Origin: [Eubacterium] saphenum
GTDB taxonomy: Bacteria > Bacillota > Clostridia > Oscillospirales > Ruminococcaceae
NCBI GenBank assembly: GCA_004555855.1
Contig: SFJQ01000041.1
Span: 1 to 14,102, forward strand
Length of the DNA: 14,102 nucleotides
Direction of reading: 5' to 3'
Numbering within the stretch: position 1 is the stretch's first letter; each line of letters starts with the position of its first letter. This document shows positions 1 to 7,744 of the stretch, piece by piece. Under the pieces are notes generated by a model. The model made no database searches. It was not told where the DNA came from and saw only the letters and a program-made list of their open reading frames with translations. The position numbers and the translations under genes were made by a program.

Positions 1-512
1 CGGAGCGTAGCGGGTAATTTATGCGGCGCCTCGTAAAAAATCATAGTCCGTTTTTCGTCTTTTATTTCCTCCAAATGCTTTTTACGGCTTATTTTATTCA
101 CCGATAAAAAGCCCTCAAAGCAAAATCTGCCGCTTTCCATACCTGATATTGCAAGGGCGGTTATAAGCGCGCTCGGCCCCGGTACGGACTCGACCGTTAT
201 GCCGTTTTCATGCGCCTGCCGCACCAGATCCTCGCCGGGGTCGGATATTGCGGGCATGCCCGCGTCGGATACCAGCGCGCAGCTTTCTCCCTTTAAAATG
301 CGCTCAATTATAAGATTTCCTTTTGTGCTTTTGTTATGCTCATAATAGGAGAGTATTTCCTTTTTAATTTCAAAATGATTAAGCAGCTTCAGCGTAACGC
401 GCGTGTCCTCGGCGGCGATAAAATCCGCCTGCCCCAGTATTCGCACGGCGCGGGGGCTGAAATCCTCCAAATTGCCTATCGGCGTCCCGACAACATAAAG
501 TTTTCCGCTCAT
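1..512 (-). CDS. rsmI: 16S rRNA (cytidine(1402)-2'-O)-methyltransferase RsmI, 5' part (cut by window edge)
   Basis: I translated this from the ATG at 512; the frame stays open for 170 codons and leaves the window without a stop. The family uses S-adenosylmethionine to 2'-O-methylate C1402 of 16S rRNA in the ribosomal decoding centre. Visible family motifs, in order, are GTPIGNL (residues 9-15), AEDTR (34-38), SDAGMPAISDPG (82-93), VPGPSALITALAISG (110-124), FEGFL (132-136) and IFYEAPH (158-164). Together these are diagnostic of the tetrapyrrole-methylase-fold RsmI family. Full-length members are about 280 residues, so roughly the last 110 are outside the window. A strong Shine-Dalgarno (TAAGGAGG, 526-533) lies 13 bases upstream, inside the end of trmN6, whose stop codon is 2 bases before this start. 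The trmN6-rsmI pairing matches yabB/yabC of Bacillus (established knowledge). Identity is near certain. Confidence 0.95.
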   Translation of the reverse strand, partial: MSGKLYVVGTPIGNLEDFSPRAVRILGQADFIAAEDTRVTLKLLNHFEIKKEILSYYEHNKSTKGNLIIERILKGESCALVSDAGMPAISDPGEDLVRQAHENGITVESVPGPSALITALAISGMESGRFCFEGFLSVNKISRKKHLEEIKDEKRTMIFYEAPHKLPATL

Positions 513-514
513 TA

Positions 515-1249
515 TTATAAGTACGCCTCCTTATACGGTCCGTAAATTCTTATCATTTCGGGCGAATATTCGCCGTTTTCGTAAACATACAGCGTGGGCT
601 CTATGCGAAGCCCCGTGTTTCCGCACTTTCGCGCCTCTGTAAGCACCAGCCACGGTTCCTCGCCCACTTTTTTGCAGACAAGCCGCAGGCGCTTCGGTTC
701 TAATTTATTCGCTCGCATTACCGTAATTATTTCGGCAAGCCTTTCGGGACGCTGGCACATACAAAGCCTGCCCGAGGTCTGCAGCAGCCTTGCAGATACC
801 GAAATTATATCGCTTAAGGTGCAGGCGACCTCATGCCGCGCCGCAGCAGTTACGCCGTCGGGATTTTTAAGCCCCGCACCCGGCGCTTTATAGGGCGGGT
901 TGCAGGTGATAAGCGTGTGACACCCAAACTCCACCCTGCCCTTTAAATCGTTAAGGTCGGCGTTTAGGGCGGTAAACCTGTAGGCGCCGTTTTCTTCGGC
1001 GGTTTTTGCGGCAAGACCTATTGCCTCGGCGCTTATATCTACCCCTACGGCGGTTTTTAAATTACCGTCGCGCAGCATTAAAAACGGAATTATTCCGCAT
1101 CCCGTGCCGAGATCTATAAGCCTGTCCGCCTTTTTGGCATTAGCAAAATCGGCAAGCAAAACCGCGTCCGTTCCGAAGGTATGGTGCTTTGATACGTTTA
1201 TGAAAAAGCCGTTTCCCAGCGGCTCTTTTTTTATTACGCTCTCGTCCAT
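515..1249 (-). CDS. trmN6: tRNA1(Val) (adenine(37)-N6)-methyltransferase-like protein (TrmN6/YabB family)
   Basis: The product is a 244-residue class I SAM-dependent methyltransferase. It has the SAM-binding loop DLGTGCGIIPF (residues 46-56), an acidic residue ending the second strand (VGVD, about 71), and the catalytic NPPY motif of amino-group N-methyltransferases (117-120). The N-terminal segment around FFINVSKHHTFGTDAVLLADF is typical of TrmN6/YabB proteins, which methylate N6 of A37 next to the anticodon of valine tRNA. Length fits the family. The ATG at 1249 lies inside the end of cysS (16-base overlap) with an AGGG ribosome binding site about 6 bases upstream, and rsmI follows after 2 bases, so translation is probably coupled. 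The exact target base in this organism is inferred from homology; the methyltransferase assignment itself is firm. Confidence 0.88.
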   Translation of the reverse strand: MDESVIKKEPLGNGFFINVSKHHTFGTDAVLLADFANAKKADRLIDLGTGCGIIPFLMLRDGNLKTAVGVDISAEAIGLAAKTAEENGAYRFTALNADLNDLKGRVEFGCHTLITCNPPYKAPGAGLKNPDGVTAAARHEVACTLSDIISVSARLLQTSGRLCMCQRPERLAEIITVMRANKLEPKRLRLVCKKVGEEPWLVLTEARKCGNTGLRIEPTLYVYENGEYSPEMIRIYGPYKEAYL

Positions 1250-2613
1250 TTAACGCCCTGCGGTGTATCCTCAAGCACAATGCCCATCGCCTTTAATTTA
1301 TCGCGTATTTCATCGGCGGTTTTAAAGTCCTTAGCCTTTCTTGCCGCCGTGCGCTGCTCTATTAAGGCCTCAATATCGCTGTCAAGTGCCTCGGTTTTGC
1401 GGTTGTAAACAAGCCCCAAAACGCCCGTTAATTGGTCGAACATATCAGCGCAGGCTTCAAGTGCCGTTTTGCCCGCTCCCTCGGCTATAAGAGTATTGAT
1501 ATCGCGCACAAGCATAAATATCGCAGCAAGCGCGTCGGCGGTATTAAGGTCGTCATCCATAGCGGCAATAAATTCCTGCTTGCGTTTCTCTATGAATTCG
1601 GGCACTTTGCCGCCGTCCTGTGCGTTTTTCAGCGCAAAATCAATATTATCGCGGCAGGTGTAAAGCCTTTCAAGCGAGTTTTTCGCCTGCTCTATTACCT
1701 CATAGGAATAGTTTATTGGGCTTCTGTACTGGCAGGATACCATCATATAGCGTATCGGCTCATAGCCGTATTTTTCGGCGACATCGCGCACGGTAAAGAA
1801 ATTGCCGAGAGACTTTGACATTTTGTGGTTATCCACATTTATAAAGCCGTTGTGCATCCAGTAGTGCGCAAATTCGCAGCCGTTTGCAGCCTCTGACTGC
1901 GCAATTTCGTTTTCGTGATGCGGGAAAATAAGATCAAGCCCGCCGCAGTGAATATCAATTGTCTTACCGAGATAGCGGCACGCCATAGCCGAGCACTCAA
2001 TGTGCCAGCCGGGTCTGCCCTTACCCCAAGGTGAATCCCAATAGGGCTCGCCGGGTTTGGCGCCCTTCCACAGGCAGAAATCCATGGGATCCTCCTTAAT
2101 CTCGGTAACATCTATTCTCGCACCCGCCTCAAGGTCTTCAAGCGGCTGGTGCGAAAGCTTGCCGTAGCCCGAAAACTTTTTAGCGCGGTAGTAAACGTCC
2201 CCGCCCGACTGATACGCATAACCCTTTTCCACAAGCGCCGAAATAATGCTCTGTATCTGCTCAATATTTTCGGTAGCGCGCGGATTAACCGTCGCGTGCT
2301 TTACGTTAAGCCCATCGGCGTCAGTCCAAAATTCCTTTATATAGCGCTCGGCAATTTCGGGCACGGTGGAGCCTTCCTCGTTCGCGCGCTTTATAAGCTT
2401 ATCGTCAATATCGGTAAAATTCTGAACAAAGCTTACCTTATAACCTCTCCACTCAAAATAGCGGCGCAAAACGTCAAAAACGCAAAGCGGGCGCGCGTTG
2501 CCTATGTGAATGTAGTTATAAACCGTAGGTCCGCAGGCGTAAATTTTAACCTCACCCTCGGTTACCGGCTTAAATTCATCCTTTTCCCTTGTAATGGTGT
2601 TAAATATCCTCAT
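1234..2613 (-). CDS. cysS: Cysteinyl-tRNA synthetase
   Basis: This class I aminoacyl-tRNA synthetase (459 residues, normal family length) charges tRNA-Cys with cysteine in the cytoplasm. The N-terminal catalytic domain has the zinc ligand Cys27 in ACGPTVYNY and the HIGH-type motif HIGN (36-39). Further zinc-site elements are visible in WHIECSAMA and FPHHENEIAQSEA, and the second signature KMSKS is followed by LGNFF. The C-terminal helical domain ends in LEDTPQGVKW, a hallmark of CysS. The ATG at 2613 has a good AGAGG site 6 bases upstream. It follows the isomerase-like gene by 20 bases and overlaps trmN6 by 16. Of 34 isoleucine codons counted by hand, about 15 are ATA and only one is ATC, unlike the genes beyond 4605. 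Linkage with cysE, one gene away, recalls the Bacillus gltX-cysE-cysS operon. Confidence 0.97.
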   Translation of the reverse strand: MRIFNTITREKDEFKPVTEGEVKIYACGPTVYNYIHIGNARPLCVFDVLRRYFEWRGYKVSFVQNFTDIDDKLIKRANEEGSTVPEIAERYIKEFWTDADGLNVKHATVNPRATENIEQIQSIISALVEKGYAYQSGGDVYYRAKKFSGYGKLSHQPLEDLEAGARIDVTEIKEDPMDFCLWKGAKPGEPYWDSPWGKGRPGWHIECSAMACRYLGKTIDIHCGGLDLIFPHHENEIAQSEAANGCEFAHYWMHNGFINVDNHKMSKSLGNFFTVRDVAEKYGYEPIRYMMVSCQYRSPINYSYEVIEQAKNSLERLYTCRDNIDFALKNAQDGGKVPEFIEKRKQEFIAAMDDDLNTADALAAIFMLVRDINTLIAEGAGKTALEACADMFDQLTGVLGLVYNRKTEALDSDIEALIEQRTAARKAKDFKTADEIRDKLKAMGIVLEDTPQGVKWTRA

Positions 2614-2633
2614 TGGTTTCCTCTCCCGGTATA

Positions 2634-3359
2634 TTATCTGTTTTCAAGCGAATGAAGGTAATCTATACATATCTTCGCCTCGGTAATACCGTCGGGGTTA
2701 CAGGTTTCGCTTTCAACCACCATATGAATATTGTTTTTAACCGCATAATCGTAAACCGCCGCAACCGGTGCCTCGCCCTTTCCGAGCGGTGTGCCGTGAC
2801 CGTCCGACGAGCCGTCCTTAATATGTATGCAGGCAAGCCTGTCGCCCGCCCTGTCAAGCAGGGCTATCGGGTTCTTCATACCCACAAATGCCCAGTAGGT
2901 ATCCACTTCAAGCTTTAAATCGGTGCGGTAAAGGAGCTGATCGTATATAAGCGAGCCGTCTGCATTAAGCTTAAATTCGTGGGCGTGATTATGGTAAGCA
3001 AGCGTTATGCCGTCTTCCGCCAAGCGCTTTGAAATTTCAGAGGCTTTCTTTACAAAAACATCCAATTTTTCCTGCGAGCCCAAATCATATCCCGGAATAA
3101 TATAAAGCTTATTGCCTATTGCCTTGTGAAAAGCCACGGTTTCATCATAATTATTTACAAGGTCGTCAAACCCCGAATGTGTGCTTGATACACATAAGTT
3201 ATTCTCACGCAGCATTTCGTTTACTTCATCCGCGCTGTGCCCGAAAAAGCCCGCAAATTCAACCGATGAATAGCCGAGCCCTGCTACGCGTTTTACCGCC
3301 GCCGAAAGATCCTTTTCCGCTAAATCGCGCACGCTGTAAAGCTGTATACCGTAATCCAT
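2634..3359 (-). CDS. Sugar phosphate isomerase/epimerase-like TIM barrel protein
   Basis: The 241-residue protein resembles the xylose-isomerase-like TIM barrel family (AP endonuclease 2 superfamily: IolE, hydroxypyruvate isomerase, sugar epimerases). Visible elements are the opening strand YGIQLYSVRD (3-12), the helix-strand LGYSSVEFAGF (28-38), YHNHAHEF (122-129), LEVDTYWA (150-157), HIKDG (179-183) and VVESE (214-218). E151/D153, H179 and E216 are the likely divalent-metal and acid/base residues of the family. No signal peptide is present, so it is cytosolic. The substrate cannot be deduced. It sits between cysE and cysS, 20 bases from each or closer, so it is probably co-transcribed with them. 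A GTG at 3368 would add three residues, but it is part of an AAGGTG ribosome binding site placed 6 bases before the ATG at 3359, so I use the ATG. Confidence 0.82.
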   Translation of the reverse strand: MDYGIQLYSVRDLAEKDLSAAVKRVAGLGYSSVEFAGFFGHSADEVNEMLRENNLCVSSTHSGFDDLVNNYDETVAFHKAIGNKLYIIPGYDLGSQEKLDVFVKKASEISKRLAEDGITLAYHNHAHEFKLNADGSLIYDQLLYRTDLKLEVDTYWAFVGMKNPIALLDRAGDRLACIHIKDGSSDGHGTPLGKGEAPVAAVYDYAVKNNIHMVVESETCNPDGITEAKICIDYLHSLENR

Positions 3360-3365
3360 TTTTAT

Positions 3366-3371
3366 CACCTT
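3366..3371 (-). promoter_or_regulatory. Ribosome binding site deciding the isomerase-like gene start
   Basis: On the minus strand this reads AAGGTG, followed by 6 bases and the ATG at 3359. The in-frame GTG at 3368 is part of this site, which argues against it being the start codon. Confidence 0.7.
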
Positions 3372-3379
3372 TTTATATT

Positions 3380-4012
3380 TTATTTTTCTTCAAGAGCCTT
3401 TTCAAGCTCTGAAATGCGTTTTTCAAGACATTCCATCTTCTGCTTAACCGGGTCGGGAATGTGAATCTGGTCAAGGCTTGCGCAGCCTACCTTTTTGCCG
3501 TCCTGGCGGACTATTCTTGCCGGCACGCCCACAACAGTACAGTTCGGCGGCACCTCTTCAAGCACGACCGCGCCCGCAGCAACGCGGGAATTGTCGCCTA
3601 TCTTAAAGGGTCCCAACACCTTAGCTCCCGCGCTTATCATAACGTTGTTCCCCACGGTTGGGTGGCGCTTGCCGGTATCCTTTCCCGTGCCGCCTAAAGT
3701 CACGCCCTGGTAAATCAGCACATCGTCTCCTATTTCGGCGGTTTCGCCTATTACAATGCCTGTTCCGTGGTCTATAACCAGTCTTCTGCCTATTTTAGCG
3801 CCCGGATGAATTTCAATGCCGGTTTTTCTAACCGCCCGCTGCGATACATAGCGCGCTAAGAAAAGCCACCCGTGGGTGTAGTAAAAATGCGCCCTGCGGT
3901 ACATTCTTATTGCCTTAACGCCCGGGTAAAGCAGTAAAATTTCCAAAAAGCTGCGCGCGGCGGGGTCACGCTCCTTAACCGCACGTACATCCTCTCTTAT
4001 TCTGTCAAACAA
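3380..4012 (-). CDS. cysE: Serine O-acetyltransferase (short CysE/EpsC type)
   Basis: CysE makes O-acetyl-L-serine from serine and acetyl-CoA, the first committed step of cysteine synthesis. The 210-residue protein starts with the typical short-form N-terminus (REDVRAVKERDPAARS, residues 6-21). A left-handed beta-helix of hexapeptide repeats follows (about 66-165), with the active-site DHGTG (81-85), GETAEIGDD, YQGVTLGGTG, KRHP (115-118) and VGVPARIV. The C-terminus (about 195-210) is a short predicted coiled coil; many family members carry a cysteine-feedback tail here. The start is TTG at 4012, chosen because the family N-terminus begins exactly there and a GGGGG site lies 7 bases upstream; the site overlaps the pgsA stop. 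The gap to pgsA is 11 bases. No T-box or other leader fits in that space, so any cysteine control must act elsewhere. Confidence 0.95.
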   Translation of the reverse strand: MFDRIREDVRAVKERDPAARSFLEILLLYPGVKAIRMYRRAHFYYTHGWLFLARYVSQRAVRKTGIEIHPGAKIGRRLVIDHGTGIVIGETAEIGDDVLIYQGVTLGGTGKDTGKRHPTVGNNVMISAGAKVLGPFKIGDNSRVAAGAVVLEEVPPNCTVVGVPARIVRQDGKKVGCASLDQIHIPDPVKQKMECLEKRISELEKALEEK

Positions 4013-4023
4013 ACGAAAGCCCC

Positions 4024-4608
4024 CTATTTGGTAGGATCAATATACTCTTTGCTGTCAAGCAGATATATGATACCCGATATAATACATAATACGGCGGATA
4101 TCCAGAAAAGAATACTGATAATTATATCGCACCCGGTAACAAATGCCGCGTTTCCGGCGTGAAAATCGATTATAAGCGCATATGCTGCCAGCGCAAATAT
4201 TATGCCAACCATCTGGCTTACCGTTTTGCACTTGCCCCATATATTCGCCGCTATTACCTTGCCGCCGCTTGATACCACAACTAATCGGAGCGAGGAAATT
4301 AAAAATTCCCTGAATAAAACTATAAAGGCAATCCAGGTAACCTGCCAGCCTATATCCATTTTAATAAAGCCCAAAAACGCCGCGGTAGTCAGCATTTTAT
4401 CGGCAAGCGGGTCAAGGAATTTCCCGAAATTCGTTATAAGGTCGTATTTTCGCGCAATTTTTCCGTCAAGCAAATCCGTCACGCTTGCCGCAACGAACAG
4501 CAAAAGCGCCCAGACAAACCGCAGCGGAATATCCGAAACACACATAAATAACACGAAAAACGGCACAATCGCAATTCTGATTACCGTAAGTTTATTTGGC
4601 AGGTTCAT
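4024..4608 (-). CDS. pgsA: CDP-diacylglycerol-glycerol-3-phosphate 3-phosphatidyltransferase
   Basis: PgsA is an integral membrane enzyme that transfers phosphatidyl from CDP-diacylglycerol to glycerol-3-phosphate, the committed step to phosphatidylglycerol. The 194-residue protein carries the complete CDP-alcohol phosphotransferase signature, D45-xx-DG-xx-AR-x8-G-x3-D66-x3-D70, whose aspartates bind metal and carry out catalysis. Several hydrophobic segments (about 10-25, 31-44, 73-98, 130-150, 156-185) agree with a six-helix membrane fold. The ATG at 4608 overlaps the rimO stop (ATGA, 4 bases) and has GGAG 7 bases upstream. Codon use appears to change in or near this gene: its first five isoleucines use no ATA, while about half of the later ones do. 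The rimO-pgsA order is common in Clostridia, so the gene position is ancestral even if the sequence has recombined. Confidence 0.95.
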   Translation of the reverse strand: MNLPNKLTVIRIAIVPFFVLFMCVSDIPLRFVWALLLFVAASVTDLLDGKIARKYDLITNFGKFLDPLADKMLTTAAFLGFIKMDIGWQVTWIAFIVLFREFLISSLRLVVVSSGGKVIAANIWGKCKTVSQMVGIIFALAAYALIIDFHAGNAAFVTGCDIIISILFWISAVLCIISGIIYLLDSKEYIDPTK

Positions 4609-5942
4609 ATCAATTCTCCGATAAGATTATTTTCGACAACTTGTTCCAGGCGGATTTTCACGAAATCTCCCGCGGCAACCTTTTTGCCCTTCGCCGTGAA
4701 ATAAATCATTCCGTCAATCTCGGGAGCAAAAGCCGCGCTTCGTCCGAAATAATGCTCGAGATATCTGTCATATCCCTCGACAACAACCTCGACTTCTTCG
4801 CCCGTCATCGCTTCGTACATCTCCGCAACACGCGTGTCCTGCTGTTCCTCGAGAATTTCCTTGCGGTGCTCACGGATTTCCTCGTCAACCTGGTCGGGGA
4901 AACTCGCGGCGGGCGTTCCCTCCTCCTCGGAGTACGCGAAACAGCCCATTCTCTCGAACTTCATCTCCTCGGCAAACTCGCCGAGCTTGTTGAACTGCTC
5001 CTCGGTTTCGCCCGGAAAACCCGTGATAAAAGTGGTTCTGAGCGTAATTTCCGGTATCTCGCGGCGCAGCTTTGCAACAAGCTCCCGCAGCGAGTTTTCA
5101 TCGCCCTTGCGGTTCATTCTCTTGAGCAGCGCACCGTCGCAGTGCTGCATAGGAATGTCGAGATATTTCACGATTTTCGGCTGATTTTTGATAACCGAAA
5201 TCAACTCGTCCGTAATTCTCTCGGGGTAGCAGTAAAGCAATCTAATCCACTTGAAATCCAACTCGCAAAGCTTGTTCAGCAACTCGGGCAGCGCGAGTTT
5301 TCCGTACAAATCAAGCCCGTAGCGCGTGGTGTCCTGAGCAATCAGAATAAGCTCCTTCACGCCGTCTTTTGCAAGGTCGCGCGCTTCCTCGACAATTTTC
5401 TCCATCGGTCTTGAACGAAAATGCCCGCGGATTTGCGGAATAGCGCAGTATGTGCAGCAGTTGTCGCAGCCGTCCGCGATACGCATATAAGCGTAGTGCG
5501 GCGCAGTGGACAAGATGCGCTTGCCCTCCATCGTGTGCTTTTCCTTTTCGCCGAATGTGAGGACTTTCTCGCCCTTTTGCATTTTCCCGAAAATCTCGGC
5601 AATTTTCTCGTACTCCGAGATTCCGACAACCGCGTCAACCTCGGGATAAAGCTCCGCAAATTCCCCGCGATAACGCTCCGAAAGGCAACCCGTCACGCAG
5701 ATATACTTTATCCTGCCCTCTTTTTTCAGCTCTATCAGCTCGTTCAGCCACTCGATTGCTTCTTCCTTTGCCGCGGTGATAAAGCCGCAGGTGTTCAGCA
5801 AAACGATGTCCGAAACGCCCGGCTCCTCGACAAAAGCATAGCCCGCCTCCGCAAGCCGCGCCATCATCATTTCCGCGTCAACCTGATTTTTCGCGCAGCC
5901 AAGCGAAACCATCGCAACCTTTGTTAGTTTTTTCTCACTCAT
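4605..5942 (-). CDS. rimO: Ribosomal protein S12 methylthiotransferase RimO
   Basis: RimO is a radical-SAM enzyme that adds a methylthio group to the beta carbon of a conserved aspartate of ribosomal protein S12. The 445-residue protein has an N-terminal UPF0004 domain with three cluster cysteines, C16 (VSLGCAKNQVDAE, typical of RimO rather than MiaB), C52 (NTCGF) and C86 (TGC). The radical-SAM CxxxCxxC motif follows at C159, C163 and C166, and a C-terminal TRAM domain covers about 380-445. An in-frame ATG at 5987 would add 15 unrelated residues deep inside recX. I prefer the ATG at 5942, which has a GAGGAG site about 11 bases upstream and an 8-base overlap with recX. The gene overlaps pgsA by 4 bases. 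Only about 4 of roughly 35 isoleucine codons are ATA. Confidence 0.95.
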   Translation of the reverse strand: MSEKKLTKVAMVSLGCAKNQVDAEMMMARLAEAGYAFVEEPGVSDIVLLNTCGFITAAKEEAIEWLNELIELKKEGRIKYICVTGCLSERYRGEFAELYPEVDAVVGISEYEKIAEIFGKMQKGEKVLTFGEKEKHTMEGKRILSTAPHYAYMRIADGCDNCCTYCAIPQIRGHFRSRPMEKIVEEARDLAKDGVKELILIAQDTTRYGLDLYGKLALPELLNKLCELDFKWIRLLYCYPERITDELISVIKNQPKIVKYLDIPMQHCDGALLKRMNRKGDENSLRELVAKLRREIPEITLRTTFITGFPGETEEQFNKLGEFAEEMKFERMGCFAYSEEEGTPAASFPDQVDEEIREHRKEILEEQQDTRVAEMYEAMTGEEVEVVVEGYDRYLEHYFGRSAAFAPEIDGMIYFTAKGKKVAAGDFVKIRLEQVVENNLIGELI

Positions 5943-6573
5943 TTTCGTAAAACTCCTCGTCGTCGAAATTCTCCAGACATTTTGCAATGCAGCGCTTCAC
6001 CGAAGAATAATCATATCCTCTGCGAACCAGCGCTGCGACTGTTCTCCGACGTCCGTCAAAATCCGCTATTTTATCAATATATTTCTTCCCGATAAGCTCA
6101 GTCAGTTCCTCGTCCAACTCTTCCTCGGAATACTCCGCAAGCGCGTTTTCACAAAGCTCCCGAGAAAGTCCCTTGTGCAGCATTTCCTGCTTCGCCTTGT
6201 AAACGCCGTGCTTTTTGACCTTTATCAGGTACTCCGCGAGCTTTCCCGCGTAGTCCTCGTCGTCTATGTAGCCAAGCTCCTCGACATACGAAACCGCTTC
6301 CTCGGCAATCTCCGGATTATACGTTTTCTCGAGCTTTGAAAACAGCTCTCCCCTGCAATAAGCCCGCTCGCCAAGCAGGTAAAGCGCGCGTTTTTTCGCC
6401 TTTCTCACAAGGTCGGCGGCGGTTATCGCAGACAAATCCGCAGCACTAATCTCCTTGCCCTCAAAAAGTCCGCAATCGCTCACCACAAGCTCGTTTACGA
6501 AGATTTTCTTCCCGCTTTCGAGAACTATTTCCCAGGTGTCGCCCTTATACTCCGACAAAGACGTGATTTTCAT
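5935..6573 (-). CDS. recX: RecA regulatory protein RecX
   Basis: RecX binds RecA filaments and limits or modulates their extension, so it tunes recombination and the SOS response. The 212-residue, highly charged, helix-rich protein shows the three-helix repeat architecture of the family. Examples are ARKAKKRALYLLGERAYCRGEL-type segments in the first half (about 55-80), EELGYIDDEDYA (about 97-108), and RRRTVAALVRRGYDYSSVKRCI near the C-terminus; I quote these by region rather than exact boundary. The ATG at 6573 overlaps the recA stop codon by one base (TAATG). I see no good Shine-Dalgarno before it, so translation likely depends on ribosomes finishing recA, which would keep RecX low relative to RecA. 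Position directly after recA confirms the identity. Confidence 0.92.
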   Translation of the reverse strand: MKITSLSEYKGDTWEIVLESGKKIFVNELVVSDCGLFEGKEISAADLSAITAADLVRKAKKRALYLLGERAYCRGELFSKLEKTYNPEIAEEAVSYVEELGYIDDEDYAGKLAEYLIKVKKHGVYKAKQEMLHKGLSRELCENALAEYSEEELDEELTELIGKKYIDKIADFDGRRRTVAALVRRGYDYSSVKRCIAKCLENFDDEEFYENE

Positions 6574-7718
6574 TATTCAGCGCCGTCTGTGTCAAACTCG
6601 GAAAAATCGTCCTCGGTCTTTTCGACAGGCTTTTCCTCCTCAACGAGAGCAATTTCCTCGCCGTTATTTGAGCGTCTTGCAAACTCATCGCGAACCTTTT
6701 TCTCGATTTCCTCGCAAATCTGCGCGTTTTCTTTCAGGAACTCCTTAACCTTGTCCTTGCCCTGACCGATTTTCATATCGTCATACGAGAACCACGAACC
6801 GCTCTTTTTGATGATGTTGAACTCAACCGCGCAGTCGATGATTTCACCGATTTTTGAAATGCCCTCGCCGAAAATCATATCAAATTCCGCAGTCTTGAAA
6901 GGCGGCGCAACCTTGTTTTTCACAACCTTGCACTTAACGCGGCTTCCGATTATATCCGCGCCGTTCTTGAGCGGCTCTCCCTTTCTCACGTCAATTCTCA
7001 CGGACGAGTAGAATTTGAGCGCACGTCCGCCGGGAGTGGTTTCGGGGTTGCCGTAAAGGACGCCGATTTTCTCGCGGATTTGGTTGATGAAAATGGCAAC
7101 GCAGTTGGTTTTGCCGATAATCGCGGTGAGCTTTCTCATCGCCTGCGACATCAAACGCGCCTGTACGCCGACGTGCGCGTCGCCCATATCTCCGTCGATT
7201 TCCGCCTTTGTCGCCATCGCCGCAACCGAGTCCAGAACAACGATATCGATTGCTCCCGAGCGCACAAGCGTTTCGATGATTTCAAGCGCCTGCTCACCGG
7301 TATCGGGCTGCGAAACGAGCAGGTTGTCCACGTCAACACCCAGCGCCTTCGCATACACAGGGTCAAGCGCGTGCTCAACGTCGATGAAAGCCGCCATTCC
7401 GCCCGCTTTCTGTGCCTCTGCGACAGCGTGCAGACAGAGCGTTGTCTTACCCGACGACTCCGCGCCGTACACCTCGATTATTCTTCCCTTCGGCAGTCCG
7501 CCTATTCCGAGCGCCAAATCCAGCATCAGCGAGCCGGTCGAGATATGCTCGATGTCCATGTGCTTGTTCTCGCCCATAAACATAATCGTGCCCTCGCCGA
7601 ACTGCTTGTCAATCTGCTGCATCGCAATTTCTATCGCGCGTTTTCTGTCGGCAGCGTCCACAGTTTTTTCAACCTTTTCAGCAGTTTTTCCCGCAGCCTT
7701 TTTCTTTTCCATTGCCAT
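6573..7718 (-). CDS. recA: Recombinase RecA
   Basis: RecA forms ATP-dependent filaments on single-stranded DNA, drives homologous recombination, and triggers LexA self-cleavage. With the start at 7718 the protein has 381 residues. A Lys/Ala-rich N-terminal extension of about 20 residues precedes the usual RKRAIEIAMQQIDKQFG start of the core. The Walker A motif is GAESSGKTT (85-93), followed by VVLDSVAA (Walker B region), the L1/L2 loop region including INQIREKIGV and TTPGGRALKFY, and an acidic C-terminal tail (EEEKPVEKTEDDFSEFDTDG). The ATG at 7733 would add five residues, but its second codon onwards forms a GGAGGG ribosome binding site exactly 7 bases before the ATG at 7718. Upstream of 7733 there is no such site. 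Isoleucine codons are about 21 ATC, 10 ATT and 4 ATA. The gap to prmC is 26 bases. Confidence 0.98.
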   Translation of the reverse strand: MAMEKKKAAGKTAEKVEKTVDAADRKRAIEIAMQQIDKQFGEGTIMFMGENKHMDIEHISTGSLMLDLALGIGGLPKGRIIEVYGAESSGKTTLCLHAVAEAQKAGGMAAFIDVEHALDPVYAKALGVDVDNLLVSQPDTGEQALEIIETLVRSGAIDIVVLDSVAAMATKAEIDGDMGDAHVGVQARLMSQAMRKLTAIIGKTNCVAIFINQIREKIGVLYGNPETTPGGRALKFYSSVRIDVRKGEPLKNGADIIGSRVKCKVVKNKVAPPFKTAEFDMIFGEGISKIGEIIDCAVEFNIIKKSGSWFSYDDMKIGQGKDKVKEFLKENAQICEEIEKKVRDEFARRSNNGEEIALVEEEKPVEKTEDDFSEFDTDGAE

Positions 7719-7725
7719 TTTTTTG

Positions 7726-7731
7726 CCCTCC
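7726..7731 (-). promoter_or_regulatory. Ribosome binding site of recA (decides the start)
   Basis: The minus strand reads GGAGGG followed by 7 bases and the ATG at 7718. It overlaps the alternative upstream ATG at 7733, which therefore probably is not used. Confidence 0.75.
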
Positions 7732-7744
7732 ATTTATGTTAATT

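Noticed and set aside
2149..2655. 168-codon plus-strand frame antisense to cysS
   Set aside because: It is opposite the catalytic core of cysS and has no recognisable features.
4013..4023. T-box or riboswitch before cysE
   Set aside because: Only 11 bases separate pgsA and cysE, which is too short for any such element.
4596..5414. 272-codon open frame on the plus strand antisense to rimO
   Set aside because: It lies wholly opposite a well-conserved gene, has no recognisable domains and is explained by codon bias of rimO, which avoids complementary stops.
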